The translations under genes were made by a program, and so were the position numbers. From a virus, in the IMG/VR virus record IMGVR_UViG_3300034073_002480, positions 1 to 64,000 of that record: 64,000 bases of DNA. One strand, written 5' to 3'. The notes under the pieces were generated by a model that saw nothing but the letters and a program-made list of their open reading frames with translations, searched no databases and was not told the origin of the DNA. This document shows positions 61,239-64,000 of the stretch, piece by piece. Positions within the stretch are counted from its first letter, which is position 1. Each line of letters starts with the position of its first letter.

Positions 61239-61284
61239 AAACCGAAACTGTGTAAGATAGGAAACTGTGTTCATAAATGCAAAG

Positions 61285-61577
61285 ATCATAGAAAGGGAAG
61301 ATGAAGACAACAAAGGGATAGCTTTTACACTACCCCTTCATTTTCTAAGCTGCTACCAAGGTGGATTTACGGGCTTTGAAAGATACGATATTGTTCGCAT
61401 TTACTTTTTGCTATCTAGTGATATTGCTCATAAAACTCACACATGAATCTAGTTTTAATTACCAGTCGAGACCCTTATACCCACTTATAAAAGTCCTAAC
61501 ACCTTGGTAGCTAATGTAGGTAGCTGGAGTCGAACCAGCGTGTTGCTAATCTCCCTAGATTCCTCAATAACACTACT
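61285..61577 (-). ncRNA. ssrA: Permuted two-piece tmRNA (ssrA), phage-borne
   Basis: On the minus strand the 3' tRNA half comes first: T-arm GCTGG TTCGACT CCAGC (61523-61539), then acceptor strand TACCTAC (61516-61522), discriminator A, and no CCA. About 30 bases later the 5' half starts with GTGGGTA (61478-61484), which pairs with TACCTAC (seven pairs, one G-U). GGGTCTCGACTGG (61462-61474) corresponds to the conserved D-loop region. Helix P2 forms between CTAGATTC (61445-61452) and GAATCTAG (61555-61562), extended by TAAT/ATTA. The tag frame runs 61398 to 61345: ANNIVSFKARKSTLVAA then TAG, preceded by AAAGTAAAT. Downstream, AAGGGGTAG / CTATCCCTT and ATGAAG / CTTCAT may form a pseudoknot. The tag is cyanobacterial in type. 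The exact ends, chiefly the 3' end, are not seen. Confidence 0.88.
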
Positions 61578-62208
61578 ATATTAATTCTTTTTCTATGTTG
61601 GTGTCAATATCATAGAAAAAACAATCGGTGTCGGCAGAAACCCATCTATCACCCATAACTTCAACACTTAGGAAAGAAGTATCAACTTTCCATTTAGATA
61701 GTTTTTGTATATCCTTGTTAGTCACCCAATTACTATCGCGCCACAATAACCTGTTGTTAGGCATCAGATACAGCCGACCATCATCTCCAGCAAGCAAGTG
61801 TCCACACTTATAATCTTGAGGCTCATCACTGTAGCTATTATCGAACCAATCAATAGTGAACATATAAGTTGCTTCGATATACGTCCTGTCTTTAAGTGTG
61901 ATTTGGCACTTATGATACTTCAGAAAATCATAGGTAACAACATGAGCATTTTCACTAAACATATCCCATAGCTGGTGATAGTGGAAAGGTATGTCAGGGG
62001 TAGTGGGTACTTTAGTATAGACTTCAGAAATAGGTACTCTACTTCTCATAGCGCCATTATCGGCAAGCACATGGAACGTCAGTATCTTGCCACTGATGGA
62101 CTGTACAGCAAAGCATATAACTTCATACCAGTTATCTTTGTCCTGTTCATTCTTTGTGAACCAAGATTCACGTACCAAAGCACGAAAATGAGGGATGTTA
62201 AAGTTCAT
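61576..62208 (-). CDS. Hypothetical protein, 210 aa
   Basis: From the ATG at 62208; a TTG upstream would add four residues. An alpha/beta, tryptophan-rich protein (WYEVICFAVQSISGKILTFHVLADNG, then YDFLKYHKCQITLKDRTYIEATYMF). Its end carries the tmRNA promoter. The start overlaps the nucleotidyltransferase region by none and follows within 2 bp. No family recognised. Confidence 0.6.
   Translation of the reverse strand: MNFNIPHFRALVRESWFTKNEQDKDNWYEVICFAVQSISGKILTFHVLADNGAMRSRVPISEVYTKVPTTPDIPFHYHQLWDMFSENAHVVTYDFLKYHKCQITLKDRTYIEATYMFTIDWFDNSYSDEPQDYKCGHLLAGDDGRLYLMPNNRLLWRDSNWVTNKDIQKLSKWKVDTSFLSVEVMGDRWVSADTDCFFYDIDTNIEKELI
61578..61607 (-). promoter_or_regulatory. Promoter of the tmRNA gene
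   Basis: The minus strand shows TTGACA (61602-61607), 18 bp, then TAATAT (61578-61583). It lies inside the end of the 61576-62208 gene. The spacer is a copy of the dispersed motif. Initiation would fall near 61570, just before the P2 strand of the 3' half. Confidence 0.5.
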
Positions 62209-62209
62209 A

Positions 62210-62764
62210 CTAAAATTCAAAATCTTCTATATCTTGACTCAAACCAACAAAACCATAGTCAGGGAATTTCGCCCGTATTTTATCTATATAACCAACACCA
62301 AAGGCTTCTTGTACCTGTCTAATTGTTTTCTCTTCTACGGTCTTCAGAAATTCTGGTGTAAAATAAGTAGTTTGATTTTTATACCATATACGACAGATAG
62401 ATAAAGAAAAATGTGATAACACAGACTCAATGACAGGTTTACGCATTACCATAACTTGCACTTTTTGACTATCATAATAAAAAGTTAAGATCCACTTCAA
62501 TCTATCACTTTTTATATAATCATCATCGTCAATAAAGTCAGCACTGTGAGCTTGGCTATTATCAATTAAACCTAAGTCGTATAGTCTCCGATGTAATTCT
62601 GATAATGACATACTGCCTATATACATATAGAAGTCAAGATCGGTAGCTTCACGACCAAAATACCAGTCTCTAGGCGCACCACCAGCTAAAATACAGAAGG
62701 GGTCAATAGCTTCTAGTTTTGTCAGGAGAATATTAGCTATAAGTTGTTGTTTTTGGATGTCCAT
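62210..62764 (-). CDS. Nucleotidyltransferase (poly(A) polymerase / CCA-adding head domain)
   Basis: 184 residues from the ATG at 62764; longer frames run into the upstream gene. ILAGGAPRDWYFGREATDLDFYMY (about 25-48) is the catalytic signature: GG (28-29), RD (32-33) and DLD (42-44) chelating metal. The C-terminal RNA-binding part typical of CCA enzymes is not visible (usual length about 400), so the substrate is uncertain. A CCA-adding or tRNA-repair role would suit the tRNA-Gln and tmRNA, which lack CCA. Confidence 0.8.
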   Translation of the reverse strand: MDIQKQQLIANILLTKLEAIDPFCILAGGAPRDWYFGREATDLDFYMYIGSMSLSELHRRLYDLGLIDNSQAHSADFIDDDDYIKSDRLKWILTFYYDSQKVQVMVMRKPVIESVLSHFSLSICRIWYKNQTTYFTPEFLKTVEEKTIRQVQEAFGVGYIDKIRAKFPDYGFVGLSQDIEDFEF

Positions 62765-62765
62765 A

Positions 62766-62999
62766 TTAACCTGCATCATATAAACGATTACCAGCAAGAT
62801 CGAGAGATGGTTCAGCATCAGAAGATAGTGTAGAGTCCCATTTGAATTTTGGATGAAAATCACCATCACCATCAGCATATATAGCTACTTCTCTAGAAAT
62901 ACCTGCTCTGCCAAGTTTTTCCATATGTTTAAGCATCGATAGGAAATGTGGAATCCATCGGTTCTCCATTTCGATTTCAATTGTAAATTTAGTTACCAT
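62766..62999 (-). CDS. Small hypothetical protein, 77 aa
   Basis: A compact beta-alpha-beta protein (MVTKFTIEIEMENRWIPHFL, then GISREVAIYADGDGDFHPKF). It resembles small phage proteins that follow immunity or host-takeover genes, but I cannot name it. A motif copy covers its start; it is translationally adjacent to the nucleotidyltransferase. Confidence 0.55.
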   Translation of the reverse strand: MVTKFTIEIEMENRWIPHFLSMLKHMEKLGRAGISREVAIYADGDGDFHPKFKWDSTLSSDAEPSLDLAGNRLYDAG

Positions 63000-63000
63000 A

Positions 63001-63038
63001 GAAAAGAAAAAAGAGGCTAGTTGTTAGCTGCCTCTTTT
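63001..63038 (-). terminator. Rho-independent terminator after the Hsp20-like gene
   Basis: On the minus strand AAAAGAGGC and GCCTCTTTT form a perfect 9-bp arm, followed by TTTTTTCTTTTC. The T-run is part of a dispersed-motif copy (62995-63010). Confidence 0.8.
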
Positions 63039-63058
63039 ATTGTATGTTGTGTGTTTGA

Positions 63059-63538
63059 TTATGCTAACGATTCGAGATCAGACAAACGTGCGCTGAGTGC
63101 CTGTTTTTTCGTTTGTACAGGGCGTTGCAAGGGAATTTCAACTACAAGTACACCTTGGGAATAATAGAGCTTTAGAGAGCCATCTAAAGCCACTTGTTGT
63201 GAGTACAAAATAAAATCCTGTTGATAAGGTTTAGCAGTCTCTTGTTTACTGTGATCTGGTACAGAATAGTTGCCCAAAGGTTCTTGTGTAGCTTTGATTG
63301 CAATTTTGTGAGCCGATGTTTTGTACTGGGATGTAGTTGGTTCTACAGTGACAGTGATAGAGTCTTTAATCAAACGTGGAATTTCAAAAGCAAGTGTGTA
63401 TCTAGCGCCATCACTGGATACCGAGCCTGTATATGTTAAAGCTTCTGTGAACGGTGCAAAAAATGCATCAAAAACATTAGGGATCGATGATGTGTTTTTG
63501 CGCTTGTCAGTAAAATCGGGGATTGATCCATAAATCAT
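63059..63538 (-). CDS. Hsp20 / alpha-crystallin-like small chaperone
   Basis: 159 residues. GARYTLAFEIPRLIKDSITVTVEP (about 44-67) and VALDGSLKLYYSQGVLVVEIPL (about 116-137) match the two ends of the alpha-crystallin domain, where a short strand and the GVLxVxIP pattern are diagnostic. It keeps proteins soluble. Cyanophages often carry an Hsp20, as I recall. A terminator follows. Confidence 0.8.
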   Translation of the reverse strand: MIYGSIPDFTDKRKNTSSIPNVFDAFFAPFTEALTYTGSVSSDGARYTLAFEIPRLIKDSITVTVEPTTSQYKTSAHKIAIKATQEPLGNYSVPDHSKQETAKPYQQDFILYSQQVALDGSLKLYYSQGVLVVEIPLQRPVQTKKQALSARLSDLESLA

Positions 63539-63634
63539 AGTTATAATGTTCGTAGTGTTACGTTCATCTTTTATTCTACGGTCTTGGTCTGTAATATGGG
63601 TACGGTTGTTGCGAAATAATTTGTAGTGTTTACT

Positions 63635-63940
63635 CTACAAAGGGCTGTAGTAATCAAAAATACTTTCTGTGATTACACCATCCTCTAACATACGGTCGAG
63701 CAGCAGTTGTTCATAGTTGTCTTTTTGTTTGACTAGATGTTGTGCTTGTTCAATGTAATCCAGTATAATGTCACAAGCTATTCCGACAGACCTTTTATAA
63801 CGTTCAGCATCATTTCTAACGTCACTATAACCAGAGTTAAAAGTAAACTGTAGTTCAAATTCTTGGATAGCTTTTAATCTGCTTATAATAGTGTCAAGAA
63901 AGATGTCCTCTAACTCTCGATCTTTAGTCTTCCTCGTCAC
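63635..63940 (-). CDS. Hypothetical protein, 101 aa
   Basis: Starts at a GTG with a strong Shine-Dalgarno (AAGGAGG) about 6 bp before. Helical and charged (RKTKDRELEDIFLDTIISRL, CDIILDYIEQAQHLVKQKDN). It overlaps the upstream gene end. No family recognised. Confidence 0.65.
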   Translation of the reverse strand: MTRKTKDRELEDIFLDTIISRLKAIQEFELQFTFNSGYSDVRNDAERYKRSVGIACDIILDYIEQAQHLVKQKDNYEQLLLDRMLEDGVITESIFDYYSPL

Positions 63941-64000
63941 AGTACTCCTCCTTATATAATAAGTACAAACGATCCCAGTCTATGTTTACACATATAGGAC
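63924..64000 (-). CDS. Partial CDS running off the right edge
   Basis: The frame with stop at 63924-63926 ends VNIDWDRLYLLYKEEYCDEE plus a final D. Only 24 complete codons are in the window. It overlaps the next gene by 17 bp. The identity cannot be told. Confidence 0.5.
   Translation of the reverse strand, partial: PICVNIDWDRLYLLYKEEYCDEED

Larger units (their letters stand above)
190..63583. repeat. Dispersed pyrimidine-tract + CTAYGKT motif, about 69 copies
   Basis: A short non-palindromic motif recurs through the window: about 8-12 pyrimidines (mostly T with one or two C) followed by CTAYG and usually GT or TT, for example ACCTTTTCTTCTATGTTAG. Plus-strand copies begin near 228, 845, 1998, 3059, 3726, 4749, 6729, 9569, 10322, 11261, 12460, 16261, 20485, 21721, 22151, 23595, 24006, 25204, 28443, 31047, 32419, 34199, 35653, 37763, 39467, 40291, 41211, 42175, 44336, 45139, 49376, 52074, 56379, 57281, 57857, 60597, 61583, 62325 and 63566. 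Minus-strand copies begin near 190, 817, 4567, 9637, 11420, 19158, 21228, 21949, 23716, 27276, 28588, 30585, 36443, 39879, 41304, 43913, 46117, 46417, 47573, 49009, 52773, 53692, 56040, 56999, 57195, 58610, 59806, 60022, 61285 and 62995. The count was made by eye and some copies are degenerate. Inside genes it is read as FSSTV, LLCDF, FYGS, TIERK, NIEKK or HRRKD, so protein function does not explain it. Confidence 0.85.

Noticed and set aside
61516-61577. A plain tRNA gene (T-arm GCTGG TTCGACT CCAGC with acceptor)
   Set aside because: No matching 5' acceptor, D-arm or 7-base anticodon loop exists upstream. The partner strands lie downstream, which fits the permuted tmRNA.
190-63583. Dispersed motif as a promoter or ribosome site
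   Set aside because: Most copies are inside genes, on both strands and unrelated to gene starts. Only a few intergenic copies touch promoter-like elements.
1-64000. CRISPR array
   Set aside because: No regularly spaced identical repeats of 20-40 bp with unique spacers. The tandem unit at 283-435 is only two diverged copies.

Overview
The window is a contiguous piece of a large tailed-phage genome. It looks like a long-tailed siphovirus whose host is a cyanobacterium. The phage call rests on a terminase pair, a Mu-type head module, a 2163-residue tape measure and a chain of tail proteins. The host call rests mainly on a tmRNA gene on the minus strand (about 61285-61577). Its tag reading frame is ANNIVSFKARKSTLVAA, and cyanobacterial tags as I remember them begin ANNIV and end VAA or IAA. 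No tail sheath gene was found, so a siphovirus is favoured over a myovirus.

Layout. 1-2043: AT-rich, mostly non-coding left part with tandem repeats and two minus-strand genes. 2044-5402: packaging genes (ribbon-helix-helix protein, small terminase, GAF-like membrane protein, large terminase). 5358-7880: minus-strand island with a GIY-YIG endonuclease, a ribbon-helix-helix protein, an HU/IHF-like protein and a basic protein. 7927-10371: Mu F / SPP1 gp7-like head morphogenesis protein. 10351-13771: minus-strand operon of an XRE regulator and two genes carrying three lipase-like units. 13854-18519: prohead protease, internal or scaffold proteins, decoration protein and major capsid protein. 18634-31680: a GIY-YIG endonuclease, small head or tail genes, an HNH endonuclease, a fibre-like cassette (25397-26981), head-tail joining proteins, tail tube candidate and frameshifted tail chaperones. 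31655-48941: tape measure, LAGLIDADG endonuclease, tail tip, fibre and hub proteins. 48976-50481: the portal gene, about 44 kb away from the terminase. 50603-51736: another GIY-YIG endonuclease. 51780-64000: a minus-strand block with three tRNAs, RuvC, a phosphatase, dNMP kinase, ATP-dependent DNA ligase, two DNA methyltransferases, many small overlapping genes, the tmRNA, a nucleotidyltransferase and an Hsp20-like chaperone.

How the parts fit. The plus strand builds virions. The right-hand minus-strand block serves DNA metabolism and translation. In that block a permuted two-piece tmRNA, tRNAs (one without an encoded CCA), a PolA/CCA-type nucleotidyltransferase and Hsp20 form a plausible translation-support set. 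Five homing endonucleases of three families sit between virion genes.

The two most notable signals are the phage-borne permuted tmRNA and a dispersed motif. The motif is a pyrimidine tract followed by CTAYGKT. I counted about 69 copies by eye, on both strands and in several reading frames, so the DNA rather than the protein appears to be conserved. It is absent from the two fibre cassettes that have different base use.
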